A stretch of DNA of 64,000 bases from JANMCE01 sp031410595 (GTDB lineage Bacteria; Actinomycetota; Acidimicrobiia; Acidimicrobiales; Ilumatobacteraceae). The notes under the pieces are model-generated. The model worked only from the letters and a program-made list of their open reading frames with translations. It was not told the origin of the DNA and searched no databases. Location: assembly GCA_031410595.1 (NCBI GenBank), contig JANNZM010000050.1, forward strand, positions 78,291 to 142,290. The letters run 5' to 3'. Within the stretch, counting starts at the first letter, position 1. Each line of letters begins with the position of its first letter. The position numbers and the translations under genes are program-made. This document shows, piece after piece, positions 51,836 through 60,619 of the stretch.

Positions 51836-53029
51836 CTAGGGGGTCTGGCCTGGCTCAAGGTGCAGTTCTTTGCCGTCGTACGGGTGGGCGAGGGCGACGG
51901 TTTCGTTGAGTTCGACGCCGAGGCCGGGTTCGGTGGGTGGGATGACGTAGCCGTCTCCCCACTCGATCGGCTTGACCAGGATGTCGGCATGGAAGCCAGA
52001 CCAATCTTGGATGCTCTCAAGGATCAGGAAGTTGGGCGAGCAGGTGGAGATTTGAATGTTGGCCGCACCGACGATGGGGCCGCAGTACAGGTGCGGCGCG
52101 ATCTGGGCGTAGTGGGTCTCGGCCAGGCCAGCGATCTTCTTCGCTTCGAGCAGTCCGCCGCACCGCCCGAGGTTGAGCTGCAGGATTGACGCCGCGCCGG
52201 TCGACAAGACGCGAGCGAACTCGTACTTGGTGGTTAACCGCTCCCCGGTCGAGATGGGGATAGTGGTTGCAGCTGCAACTTTCGCCATCTCTTCGGGCAT
52301 TTCGGGCGGTGTTGGTTCTTCGAACCAGAGAGGGTCGTATTGCTCAAGACGGCGGGCCAGCCGAATGGCACCCGAGGTCGTGAACTGGCCGTGGGTACCG
52401 AACAGAATGTCGGCCGTCGAGCCGACCGCCTCCCGCACGGCCCGCACCATCGCCTCGGATCGATCGAGGTCTTCGAGCGACGGCTGTCGCGGATCAAACA
52501 CGCCATACGGTCCGGCCGGGTCGAACTTCACCGCGGTAAACCCGCGGGCTACTGCTTCAACGGCGGCCGTTGCCGCCGCAGCCGGGTCGGAATATACGGG
52601 GTGATCGGCGTAGGCATCGAACCCGGTTGGCGGATAAAGGTACGTGTAGGTGCGCAGCTTTTCGTGGACCTGACCGCCCAGCAGCTCGTAGACGGGTTTG
52701 CCCAGTTCCTTGCCGACGATGTCCCAGCACGCCATCTCGAGCCCGCTCATGATGCCGCCGAGGGTGAGATCGGGCCGCAGCGCATAGCCACGGCCGTACA
52801 TCTGTCGCCAGAGCGTCTCGATCTTGAACGGATCGGCGCCAATCAAGTGCCGCTCCGCCACATCCTCGATCATCTTGGCGACCAGATGCGGTGAGAACGT
52901 GGCCGTGTAGACCTCGCCCACGCCCGTGATGCCGCTATCGGTCGTGAGCTTGAGGAAAATGAAGTACCGGCCACCGAACCGAGGTGGCGGATTCCCCACC
53001 ACGAACGTGCGGATATCAACGATCTTCAC
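51836..53029 (-). CDS. enolase-superfamily dehydratase (mandelate racemase/muconate lactonizing type)
   Basis: 397 residues: capping domain then barrel, with TAVKFDP, FGTHGQF, LWFEEPTPPE (metal ligand), ISTGERL (metal ligand) and IAPHLYCGP (likely catalytic His). The pattern is closest to sugar-acid dehydratases such as galactonate or gluconate dehydratase. ATG 53029 overlaps the HIBADH-like stop (ATGA). Third gene of an operon with the aldehyde dehydrogenase and dehydrogenase genes. Confidence 0.85.
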   Translation of the reverse strand: MKIVDIRTFVVGNPPPRFGGRYFIFLKLTTDSGITGVGEVYTATFSPHLVAKMIEDVAERHLIGADPFKIETLWRQMYGRGYALRPDLTLGGIMSGLEMACWDIVGKELGKPVYELLGGQVHEKLRTYTYLYPPTGFDAYADHPVYSDPAAAATAAVEAVARGFTAVKFDPAGPYGVFDPRQPSLEDLDRSEAMVRAVREAVGSTADILFGTHGQFTTSGAIRLARRLEQYDPLWFEEPTPPEMPEEMAKVAAATTIPISTGERLTTKYEFARVLSTGAASILQLNLGRCGGLLEAKKIAGLAETHYAQIAPHLYCGPIVGAANIQISTCSPNFLILESIQDWSGFHADILVKPIEWGDGYVIPPTEPGLGVELNETVALAHPYDGKELHLEPGQTP

Positions 53030-53937
53030 TGCAGCTTCTCCGGGAAGCCGGGCGCTCGCAGGTCGGTGCCAAGTGCATCCTCCAAAAGCTTGACCACCTG
53101 CGACGACCAGGCACCGCCGCCGTACTGCGCCTTCGCACGAACGAACGTCTGCTCTACCATGCTGGCGAGTTCGAGGGGCACCCCGAATTCGCGACCGAAG
53201 CCGGTTGCGAATCCCAGATCCTTGAGCGCGAGGTCCATGGTGAAACCAATGTCGTAGCTGCCGTTCAGAATCACCTGGCTCTCGGTTTCGTGCACGAAGC
53301 TGTTGCCTGAGCTGTTGAGAATCGCTTCGTAGGATTTGGTGAGATCGAGGCCGCCGCGCTTGGCCAGCATGAGGGCCTCGCCCGCAGCGACGAGGTGAAT
53401 GAACGCCAGCATGTTCGTGATGACCTTGATGACCGCCGCGCTGCCAAGTGGACCCATGTAGAGCACCGGACTGCCGACTGCCGCAAGCAGATCGCGATGT
53501 TCGAGATAGAGCGATTCGTCACCTCCGACGAGCACGGTGATGTCGCCTTCCGCCGCTTTGTGCACCCCGCCGGTAACGGGCGCCTCAAGGAATCGGATGC
53601 CAACGTCGCTGGCCCGTTGGGACAATTCGAGCACGGTGTCACGATCGTTGGTGCTCATGTCGATCCAGGTGCCCCCCGGCCGGAGACTCTCGAACACGCC
53701 GTCGAAGTCACCGACCACGTGTCGGACGGCAACCGGTGAGGGTAAGCATGTGAACACCACATCGGAAGCTCGCCCAACATCTCCCACCGACGGGGCGCGA
53801 CTGGCTCCGCGCTCGACGAGCTGAGTGACGGCTTCCTCGTTCAAGTCGTGGACGGTGAGTTCGTGACCAGCGCGCAAAACACTGCTGGCCAGATGGGCGC
53901 CGAGGTGACCTAGACCGATAAACCCAACTCGCTCCAC
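53026..53937 (-). CDS. 3-hydroxyisobutyrate dehydrogenase-like NAD(P) oxidoreductase
   Basis: 303 residues: FIGLGHLGAHLASSVLRAGH (nucleotide binding), EAPVTGGVHKAAEGD, GSAAVIKVITNMLAFIH (catalytic Lys). Another beta-hydroxyacid dehydrogenase besides the one at 25499; the pair differ in motifs. In this operon it likely acts on an intermediate such as tartronate semialdehyde or another hydroxy acid, inferred from neighbours. Starts at GTG 53937, one base after the aldehyde dehydrogenase stop. Confidence 0.86.
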   Translation of the reverse strand: MERVGFIGLGHLGAHLASSVLRAGHELTVHDLNEEAVTQLVERGASRAPSVGDVGRASDVVFTCLPSPVAVRHVVGDFDGVFESLRPGGTWIDMSTNDRDTVLELSQRASDVGIRFLEAPVTGGVHKAAEGDITVLVGGDESLYLEHRDLLAAVGSPVLYMGPLGSAAVIKVITNMLAFIHLVAAGEALMLAKRGGLDLTKSYEAILNSSGNSFVHETESQVILNGSYDIGFTMDLALKDLGFATGFGREFGVPLELASMVEQTFVRAKAQYGGGAWSSQVVKLLEDALGTDLRAPGFPEKLQ

Positions 53938-53938
53938 G

Positions 53939-55390
53939 CTAGAGGTTGATGATGACGAGGCGGTCCTCGGTCATCTCGCGAACGGAATAGGCGGGCCCTT
54001 CGCGGGTATTGCCACTGTCTCGCAGGCCGCCGTAAGGCTGCTGATCGGTGCGGAACGTGGGCACTTCGTTCACCAACACGCCTCCGTAATCCAACGTACG
54101 AAACGCCTTGGTAGCTGCAGCCAGCGACTGGGTGAAGATGGCCGCTTGCAGGCCGTAGGCCGAGTCGTTGGCCAGCTTGAGCGCTTCGTCGAGGGTGTCG
54201 TAGGCCTGAATGGTGACGACGGGGCCGAAGACCTCACCGGCGCACACCTTCATGTCGGGGGACACGTCGGCGATGATGGTCGGCGCAAGCACCCCCTCAG
54301 AGGAGATCGTTCCGCCTACAACTATCTTCGCGCCACCGGCAACCGCTTCATCCACCCACGACTTCACGCGGTCGCGCTCACCGGTGGAGATCAACGCCGA
54401 CACGTCGGTGGCCTCATCGAGCGGATCGCCCACGACCAGCGACGAGACGTGCGACGCCAGCGACTCAGTGAACGAGGAGACGAGCGACCGGTGCACATAA
54501 ATGCGCTGGGTGGAGATGCAGCTCTGGCCAGCGTGGCTGAACCCGGCCACCTTGATCTTGGCTGCGGCCGTCTGCCAATCGGCGTCAGCCTCAATAATGA
54601 CCGGTGCGTTGTTCCCCAACTCCAAACCAACCCGCTTGCGCGGGGCTCGGGACCGGATCCCCCAGCCAACCTCGGGCGAGCCCGTGAACGTGATCAACGC
54701 AACGTCGGGATGATCGACCAGGGCGTTGCCCACGGTGCCGCCGCCACCGGTGACCACGTGCAGCATCTCGGGTGGAAGGCCGCACTCATCGATCAACATG
54801 TTGGCCAGCAGGATGGCCGAGAACGGCGTCTGGCTGGCCGGCTTCAACACGACCGGGCAGCCCGCCGCGATAGCCGGACCAACCTTGTGCACGACCAGGT
54901 TGAGCGGAAAGTTAAATGGCGCAATCGCGCCAACCACGCCGATAGGGAGGCGCAGCGTGAACCCGATCTTGCCTTCGCCAGGGGCGTTGGCGTCCATGGG
55001 CACCATCTCGCCGGCCAGCTTGCGAGCCTCGACCGCAGAGAAGATGAACGTGCCAACGGCGCGCTGCGCCTCGACGCGGGCGGTCTTGATCGGCTTTGCT
55101 GCCTCGCGGGCAATGGCCAGAGCGAACTCTTCCACGCGGGCCTTCAGACGCACGGCGGCGAGGTCGAGAATCTCGGCACGCTTCCAGGCGGGCAGGGCAC
55201 CGGCGTGATGCGCGGCCTTGGCCATCGCCACCGCACGATCGACATCGGCTGGCGTGCACGCCGGCACCTGACCGATCAGTGAATTGTCGTACGGCGAGCG
55301 GACATCGATGACCGCGCCGGGGCCGATGTACTGCTCGCCGGCGAGAGGAAGGGGCTGAATGGTGGACACGTCAACGATGCTAACGGTCAC
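53939..55390 (-). CDS. aldehyde dehydrogenase
   Basis: About 483 residues: APFNFPLNLVVHKVGPAIAAGCPVVLKPA, FTGSPEVGW, catalytic Glu in LELGNNAPV and Cys in GQSCISTQRIYV. It oxidises an aldehyde with NAD(P). GTG 55390 is used; GTG 55369, 7 nt after TAGCAT, is an alternative. The frame continues upstream without support. First gene of the minus-strand operon (aldehyde dehydrogenase, HIBADH-like, dehydratase). Confidence 0.87.
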   Translation of the reverse strand: MTVSIVDVSTIQPLPLAGEQYIGPGAVIDVRSPYDNSLIGQVPACTPADVDRAVAMAKAAHHAGALPAWKRAEILDLAAVRLKARVEEFALAIAREAAKPIKTARVEAQRAVGTFIFSAVEARKLAGEMVPMDANAPGEGKIGFTLRLPIGVVGAIAPFNFPLNLVVHKVGPAIAAGCPVVLKPASQTPFSAILLANMLIDECGLPPEMLHVVTGGGGTVGNALVDHPDVALITFTGSPEVGWGIRSRAPRKRVGLELGNNAPVIIEADADWQTAAAKIKVAGFSHAGQSCISTQRIYVHRSLVSSFTESLASHVSSLVVGDPLDEATDVSALISTGERDRVKSWVDEAVAGGAKIVVGGTISSEGVLAPTIIADVSPDMKVCAGEVFGPVVTIQAYDTLDEALKLANDSAYGLQAAIFTQSLAAATKAFRTLDYGGVLVNEVPTFRTDQQPYGGLRDSGNTREGPAYSVREMTEDRLVIINL

Positions 55391-55393
55391 CGC

Positions 55394-55399
55394 TAACCT
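55394..55399 (+). promoter_or_regulatory. candidate -10 box of the VOC gene (leaderless)
   Basis: TAACCT ends 6 nt before ATG 55406. Confidence 0.45.
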
Positions 55400-55405
55400 G
55401 TGCCG

Positions 55406-55783
55406 ATGGCAGCTATCGCTCGTCTGAGTCTCTTCGCTCTCGACTGTCCCGACCCTCACGCCCTGGCCCGCTTCTACGCCGCTATCACCGGCTGGCGCGT
55501 GGAGGATGAGGATCTCGAAGAAGGTGGCGACTGGATCACGCTTGCCAACGATGGGGGAGCCACACTGGCCTTCCAGCGTGTCGACACGTTCGAGCCGCCG
55601 ACATGGCCGTCGGGTGGACATCCGCAGCAGGGCCATCTCGACTTCGACGTCGTCGATCTCGACATCGGTGAACAGCAGGTGTTGGCACTCGGAGCCCGTA
55701 AGACAGAGTTCCAACCGGGGAAGACGTTTCGTGTGTTCCTCGACCCGGTTGGGCACCCGTTCTGTCTTGTACTGATCCGCTGA
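55406..55783 (+). CDS. VOC family protein (glyoxalase/dioxygenase fold)
   Basis: 125 residues, with DPHALARFYAAITGWRVE and the C-terminal FRVFLDPVGHPFCLVL of the vicinal-oxygen-chelate fold. Possible roles are glyoxalase, dioxygenase, resistance or binding; none is readable. Divergent from the aldehyde dehydrogenase operon. Its stop codon lies in the stem of a strong hairpin. Confidence 0.84.
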   Translation: MAAIARLSLFALDCPDPHALARFYAAITGWRVEDEDLEEGGDWITLANDGGATLAFQRVDTFEPPTWPSGGHPQQGHLDFDVVDLDIGEQQVLALGARKTEFQPGKTFRVFLDPVGHPFCLVLIR

Positions 55784-55809
55784 CCCCGGGCGGAGGGTCA
55801 GCGGATCAG
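55772..55809. terminator. bidirectional terminator hairpin
   Basis: Arms CTGATCCGCTGACCC and GGGTCAGCGGATCAG are a perfect 15-bp inverted repeat with an 8-nt loop, between the convergent VOC and Thr-rich protein genes. No U-tract. Confidence 0.75.
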
Positions 55810-55827
55810 ATCGTGCGGCCGTAGGGC

Positions 55828-56469
55828 CTAATCGTTGTCTCCGCCGCCGTCGCCCCTGCCATGATCCTTGCCTTCTGACTCATCGCCTTGCTTCGGAGGC
55901 TTGACGGTGGTCACCGGTTGGCCCGATGCTGCTGCGGTTGCTGCAGCTGCGGCCTTGGCTGCGGCCCGAGCCGCCTTGGCGGCAGCCTCTGCTGCTTCCT
56001 CCGCCGCGTCGTCGCCCTCGTTGTCGTCGTCGGACTCGACGGTCGTGGAGGCCGTAGTCACTGTGCCGGCGAGCGTCGTGGTCGTTGCCCTCGGGTGCTC
56101 GTTTGCCTCGTTTGCCTCGTTGACCTCGTTGACCTCGTCAGCTTCAGGAACGGTGGTGCTGGTCGTCGTTACCGCACCCGCCGCGGTGGTTGTCGTGGTG
56201 GGATCGGCCGCCGGAACCGCGGTGGTGACGCGCGTGGCCGGGTCGACCGCGGCCGTGGTGGCTGCGACCGTTGCTGCCCTCACCCTCGACTGGCCTGCCA
56301 ATGCACCGGCTTGAACGGCGGCGAACGGCTTAACGACCACCGCTGGTTGACTTGGTCGGTTGGATGCGAAGCGACCAGTAGCTGCCCCGGCAATACCGGC
56401 CGTGCCAAGGACTGCCCCCGTGATGGCTGCGGCTGCGATAAGACGCTTGGTTTGTGATTGTGCTGACAT
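55828..56469 (-). CDS. secreted Ala/Thr-rich protein with NE repeats, unknown function
   Basis: 213 residues: a signal peptide (RLIAAAAITGAVLGTAGIAGAA), a Thr/Val-rich stretch (TTTTTAAGAVTTTSTTV), an acidic run NEVNEANEANE, and an Ala-rich helix of about 25 residues ending in Gly/Asp. Low complexity suggests a wall-associated or spacer protein. AAGGAGC lies 10 nt before ATG 56469. No family recognised. Confidence 0.65.
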   Translation of the reverse strand: MSAQSQTKRLIAAAAITGAVLGTAGIAGAATGRFASNRPSQPAVVVKPFAAVQAGALAGQSRVRAATVAATTAAVDPATRVTTAVPAADPTTTTTAAGAVTTTSTTVPEADEVNEVNEANEANEHPRATTTTLAGTVTTASTTVESDDDNEGDDAAEEAAEAAAKAARAAAKAAAAATAAASGQPVTTVKPPKQGDESEGKDHGRGDGGGDND

Positions 56470-56599
56470 GTTGTTGATGCTCCTTGATGAGCCGCCCGTC
56501 CGGCTTAACGTGTTCCATTCTGCTGGTGATCCGATTAAGGCACGGGGGCCGAAACGTTAGGAGTAGGCCAACTTTTCCAACCTCCTCGCCAAAGTCGTA

Positions 56600-57313
56600 A
56601 TGTCGTTAGGACTGATGTCAACGCATCCTGCTGCCGGAACCAAGCGCACGTGGTTGGGTACCTATGACTACCCGACGAGTCATCGCGTGCTGGAGATCGT
56701 CGCATTGGGCATCTTTGCGGTGCTGAGCGCGCTCTTCGCCCGTCGCGCCGGAGCCGAGGTGCTCGACCGATTCTCATGGCTCACGCTCCTGGCGGTGCTC
56801 GGAGTCTTCTTCGTCGGATACGCCGTTGCCGACTTTCTGTCTGGGCTGGTGCACTTCCTGTTCGACAACTTCGGATCACCCGACACGCCTGTCCTTGGCC
56901 AGAAGTTCATCAAACCGTTCCGGGATCACCACGACGACCCGAGGGCCATGACGCATGGGGATGCAGTCGCGGTGAACGCCGACAACTGTCTGGCTTGCCT
57001 GCCCGTGCTGGTGCCGGTGTTCTTCCTGCTCGACATTGCGCAACACCCGTACTTCGGTATGTTCCTGGTGGCGGTGTTGTTCTTCACCATGCTTACCAAT
57101 CAGCTGCACAAATGGGCGCATATGGAGCGCTGCCCGCTTTTCGTGACCTGGCTGCAACGGGCACACCTGGTGTTGTCTGTTGATCACCATCAGGTGCACC
57201 ACACGGCGCCGTTCGATTCGAACTACTGCATCACGTGGGGCATACTCAACCCTGCTCTGGAGCGCATCGGCTTCTGGAGATTTCTGCTCCGGGTCCTTCG
57301 TCGTCCCGCCTGA
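56600..57313 (+). CDS. CarF/TMEM189-type lipid desaturase (plasmalogen-type)
   Basis: 237 residues with about four membrane helices and a His-rich di-iron pattern: ADFLSGLVHFLFD, FRDHHDDPRAMTHGD, NQLHKWAHMERCP and DHHQVHHTAP. This matches CarF of myxobacteria and TMEM189/PEDS1, which form the vinyl-ether bond of plasmalogens. ATG 56600 or 56615. No ether-lipid synthesis gene lies nearby, so the substrate is not proven. Confidence 0.82.
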   Translation: MSLGLMSTHPAAGTKRTWLGTYDYPTSHRVLEIVALGIFAVLSALFARRAGAEVLDRFSWLTLLAVLGVFFVGYAVADFLSGLVHFLFDNFGSPDTPVLGQKFIKPFRDHHDDPRAMTHGDAVAVNADNCLACLPVLVPVFFLLDIAQHPYFGMFLVAVLFFTMLTNQLHKWAHMERCPLFVTWLQRAHLVLSVDHHQVHHTAPFDSNYCITWGILNPALERIGFWRFLLRVLRRPA

Positions 57314-57333
57314 TCCAGTTCTGGAGTCCACTG

Positions 57334-57870
57334 GTGTCTGCCCGCAACATCATTGCCTTGTCCGGCAGTCTGAGGAAGGGAAGTTTTACGTCCGCCGTGC
57401 TACGCGCCGCAGTTGCGCACGCGCCCGTCGGACTCAACATCACCATCGTCGACACCGTCCGCCATCTGCCCCTTTACGACGAAGACCTCGCCGATGCCGG
57501 TGCCGGCGACGCAATGCGCGCCCAGATCAGGGCAGCTGATGGCGTGCTGATTGCGACGCCCGAATACAACCATCACCTTCCGTCGCCGCTGAAGAACTGG
57601 CTCGACTGGGCCAGCCGTCCGTACGGCAAACATCCGCTGGTGGAAAAGCCCGTTGCGGTCTTTGGAGTGTCGCCCGGCTCTACCGGGGCGAAGTTGGCCG
57701 TCGACTATCTGCGCTACATCGTGCCTTCGCTCGGAGCCAAATTGATTGGCGACGAGCTCGCCCTCGGGTCGATCAAGGATCACCTCGATGTCGATACGGG
57801 CAAGGTGTCCGATGAGGTCAGCTCCTCGCTCGCTGCACTCCTGCTCGCGCTACAGAGCTCATTCGACTGA
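57334..57870 (+). CDS. NADPH-dependent FMN reductase family protein
   Basis: 178 residues: IIALSGSLRKGSFTSAVLRAA (FMN phosphate loop), TPEYNHHLPSPLKNWLDWAS. Flavodoxin-like reductases of this size act as quinone, azo or chromate reductases. GTG 57334 has GGAG 7 nt upstream; the frame beyond is antisense noise. The DUF427 gene overlaps its stop by one base (TGATG). Confidence 0.86.
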   Translation: MSARNIIALSGSLRKGSFTSAVLRAAVAHAPVGLNITIVDTVRHLPLYDEDLADAGAGDAMRAQIRAADGVLIATPEYNHHLPSPLKNWLDWASRPYGKHPLVEKPVAVFGVSPGSTGAKLAVDYLRYIVPSLGAKLIGDELALGSIKDHLDVDTGKVSDEVSSSLAALLLALQSSFD

Positions 57871-58373
57871 TGCTCGGTCGACCCAGACCGATCGTGCCCG
57901 GCCCCGGCCAGGAGTCGGTGTGGGACTACCCCAGACCTCCGGCAATCGAAGCGTCGGATGACCTGGTTGAAGTTGAGTTCGGTGGCATCCTGATCTGCTC
58001 TACCACTCGGGCTGTTCGAGTGTTGGAGACCAGCCATCCGCCCACGTACTACCTGCCGTTCGACGACATGGCCATGCAACACTTTCGCCCCGGCTCGCCG
58101 TCGAAGTCGCTGTGCGAATGGAAGGGTGAAGCGTCATACCTGACGCTGCAGATCGGCGACCGAGTAGAAGCGGATGTGGCGTGGACCTACCCCCACCCCA
58201 CCAAGCGTTTTGCGTCGATCAACCGCAGCCTTGCGCTGTACCCGGGCCGCATGGATGAGTGCCGCGTGAACGGTGAAATCGTGCAACCGCAGGCAGGTGG
58301 CTTCTACGGCGGCTGGATTACGTCCCGAGTTGTCGGACCCTTCAAAGGTGAACCGGGCAGCTGGGGCTGGTAG
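57870..58373 (+). CDS. DUF427 family protein
   Basis: 167 residues with EFGGILICSTTRAVRVLETSHPPTYYLPFDDM, CEWKGEASYLTLQIGD and DVAWTYPHPTKRF. Longer than the DUF427 at 45936, with an extra C-terminal region ending in GGWITSRVVGPFKGEPGSWGW. Coupled to the FMN reductase gene. Convergent with the hydroxyacid dehydrogenase gene, end to end. Confidence 0.87.
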   Translation: MLGRPRPIVPGPGQESVWDYPRPPAIEASDDLVEVEFGGILICSTTRAVRVLETSHPPTYYLPFDDMAMQHFRPGSPSKSLCEWKGEASYLTLQIGDRVEADVAWTYPHPTKRFASINRSLALYPGRMDECRVNGEIVQPQAGGFYGGWITSRVVGPFKGEPGSWGW

Positions 58374-59330
58374 TCAGCCGACCGGCGTGACGGGACGGGC
58401 GCCACTCAGGACGTGTTGCACGTTGGTGGCGGCGAGGGTTGCCATAGCGGTGCGGGTCTCGACCGTGGCGGAACCGAGGTGCGGGATCAACACCGCGTTT
58501 TCGCACGTCAGGAGATCGGCATGCACGGTGGGTTCAAGCTCGAAGACATCGAGCCCGGCCCCAGCGATAGCGCCGCTGTGCAACGCAGCAGCCAGCGCGG
58601 CTTCATCCACGATGGGGCCACGAGCGGTGTTGATCAAGATGGCGTGGGACTGCATCTTTACGAACGTTTCGGCGTTGATCAGATGGTGCGTAGCGGGGGA
58701 GTACGGGCAGTTCACCGACACGATGTCGGAGGACTGCAGCAGCTCATCCATCGACATATGAGTGGCGCCCAGCTCGGCCTCAATTTCGGGTGCCACTCGG
58801 TTGCGGTTGGAGTACGCGATGGTCATGCCGAACGCCTTGGCTCGGCGGGCCATGGCCTGGCCAATATCGCCCATGCCGATGATGCCGAGCTGGCGACCCT
58901 GGATGCCGGTACCGAGCATGTAGAACATGCCCCACTGCCACGGCGTGCCCGAACGGATGACTCGCTCGCCCTCACCCAGCCGACGGGTGGTCATGAGCAC
59001 AAGACCCATGGCGATGTCGGCCGTGGCTTCGGTGAGCACGCCCGGCGTGTTGGTGACAAGGACGCCGCGAGCGCGGCAGGCGGGCACGTCGATGTTGTTG
59101 TAGCCGACCGCGACGTTGGCCACGATGCGCAGTTGCGGACCGGCAGCATCGAGAAATGCGTTGTCGACCTTGGTGGTGAGCAGCGTGACCGCAGCGTCTG
59201 CACCGGCAACGGCAGCATGGACTTCTGACGCGGTTGCAGGCGTATCGGATGACCACGCGTCGACCTCGCCGGCGGCTCGAAGAAGTTCGAGGCCTGGTTC
59301 GGGAATGCGGCCGGTGACTACGATTTTCAC
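58374..59330 (-). CDS. D-isomer 2-hydroxyacid dehydrogenase (glyoxylate/hydroxypyruvate reductase type)
   Basis: 318 residues: GVLTEATADIAMGLVL, NAD-binding IIGMGDIGQAMARR, catalytic Arg in NTARGPIVDE, and His in PHLGSAT. Substrate 2-hydroxy acids such as glycerate or glyoxylate. The GTG at 59330 overlaps the stop of the upstream aminotransferase gene (GTGA), so both are cotranscribed. Confidence 0.87.
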   Translation of the reverse strand: MKIVVTGRIPEPGLELLRAAGEVDAWSSDTPATASEVHAAVAGADAAVTLLTTKVDNAFLDAAGPQLRIVANVAVGYNNIDVPACRARGVLVTNTPGVLTEATADIAMGLVLMTTRRLGEGERVIRSGTPWQWGMFYMLGTGIQGRQLGIIGMGDIGQAMARRAKAFGMTIAYSNRNRVAPEIEAELGATHMSMDELLQSSDIVSVNCPYSPATHHLINAETFVKMQSHAILINTARGPIVDEAALAAALHSGAIAGAGLDVFELEPTVHADLLTCENAVLIPHLGSATVETRTAMATLAATNVQHVLSGARPVTPVG

Positions 59331-60523
59331 GTAGACTCGATCCACTGCTTCAGGCCGGTAAGGCCGTCGTTGATATCACTCGCTTCGATGCCGGAGTACG
59401 CAAAGCGGACGTAGTGATCGGTCTCGCCCGACTGCGGTCGTCCGAAGTGCTTGCGGGTACAAAACGACACGCCGGTGTTGTGCAACGCCGCCGTGGCGAA
59501 GGCAGACACGTCGCTGAAGCCCATCCGATCCATGACCTGCGTCACGTTCGGGAACAGATAGAACGTTGCATCAGGTCGCGGACACACGACGCCCGGAATC
59601 GAGCCAAGTGCTGACGACGCCGCGTCACGGCGAAGCCTCAACTCGGCCAGGATGTTGGCCGTGCCATCCTGGGGACCGGTGACTGCTTCCACTCCCGCCG
59701 CCTGCACGAAATGGGTGGTGCAGCTCTCGTCGTTGGTGTTCAGCTTGGTGATGGCCTCGGCAACGGCGGTCGGACCGATCGCTGCGCCGAGACGCCAACC
59801 GGTCATGGCGAACTTCTTCGAGAACGTATAGAGGATGACCGTGCGCTCGGCCATGCCCGGCAACGACGCAATCGAGGTGGATGACCCGGCGTAACGCATC
59901 TCGAAGTACGCCTCATCCGACAGCACCCACAGGTTATGGGTGCGGGCGATGTCGGCTATGGCCTCCATCTCCTCGCGGCTGCTCTCGCAACCGAGCGGGT
60001 TCTGGAGATCGTTGTAAATGATGGCTTTGGTAGTGGGCGTGATCATCGACCGAAGATGATCGAGATCGATGGCGAAACCAGTGGCCGTTTGGATGTACCG
60101 GTAGGGGAGACCCTTGCCGCCGAAGTATTCGATCTGACTCTCGTAGATCGGGTAGCCGGGGTTCGGATACAGCACGCTCTCGCCCGGGTTCATCACCGTC
60201 TGGATGAACTTGGTGATCACCGGCTTGCCGCCCGGCTGCACCACCACGTTGGCCGCGCTGAAGTTGAGGCCGCGACGACCCCCCACGTCTTCGGCCAGGG
60301 CCTCACGCAGCGGCATGATGCCGGCCGCCGGGCAATAGCCGGTCTTGCCCTGGGCAATGGCTTCGTTCATGGCCACCGCAATGTTGGCGGGTGTCGGCAG
60401 GTTGATGTCACCCAGATGAAAGGGGTAGACCCTGTTGCCCTTGGCAGCCCAGTCGGCGGCAGCGAGGGAGACGGCGAACGCAGTCTCGGTTCCGAGGTTG
60501 TGAAGCCGTTCGGCGAGCGCCAT
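59327..60523 (-). CDS. class I/II aminotransferase
   Basis: 398 residues: YNDLQNPLGCESSREEM, SDEAYFEM, PLP lysine YTFSKKFAMTGWRLG. A fold-type I aminotransferase of AspC type, probably making or using an amino acid whose keto acid is reduced by the downstream dehydrogenase. ATG 60523 has GAGGG about 9 nt upstream. Divergent from hisC. Confidence 0.87.
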   Translation of the reverse strand: MALAERLHNLGTETAFAVSLAAADWAAKGNRVYPFHLGDINLPTPANIAVAMNEAIAQGKTGYCPAAGIMPLREALAEDVGGRRGLNFSAANVVVQPGGKPVITKFIQTVMNPGESVLYPNPGYPIYESQIEYFGGKGLPYRYIQTATGFAIDLDHLRSMITPTTKAIIYNDLQNPLGCESSREEMEAIADIARTHNLWVLSDEAYFEMRYAGSSTSIASLPGMAERTVILYTFSKKFAMTGWRLGAAIGPTAVAEAITKLNTNDESCTTHFVQAAGVEAVTGPQDGTANILAELRLRRDAASSALGSIPGVVCPRPDATFYLFPNVTQVMDRMGFSDVSAFATAALHNTGVSFCTRKHFGRPQSGETDHYVRFAYSGIEASDINDGLTGLKQWIEST

Positions 60524-60607
60524 GGTGAGAGTCCCTCTACTTTGCCTTAGACCGTCTCCGTTGACGGACATCCGGAGCTTAAAGGAGCGCAACTTCGCGC
60601 GCTCGGG

Positions 60608-60613
60608 CAGAAT
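60608..60613 (+). promoter_or_regulatory. candidate -10 box of hisC (leaderless)
   Basis: CAGAAT ends 6 nt before ATG 60620. Weak box (first base differs from TANNNT). Confidence 0.3.
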
Positions 60614-60619
60614 GACTCC

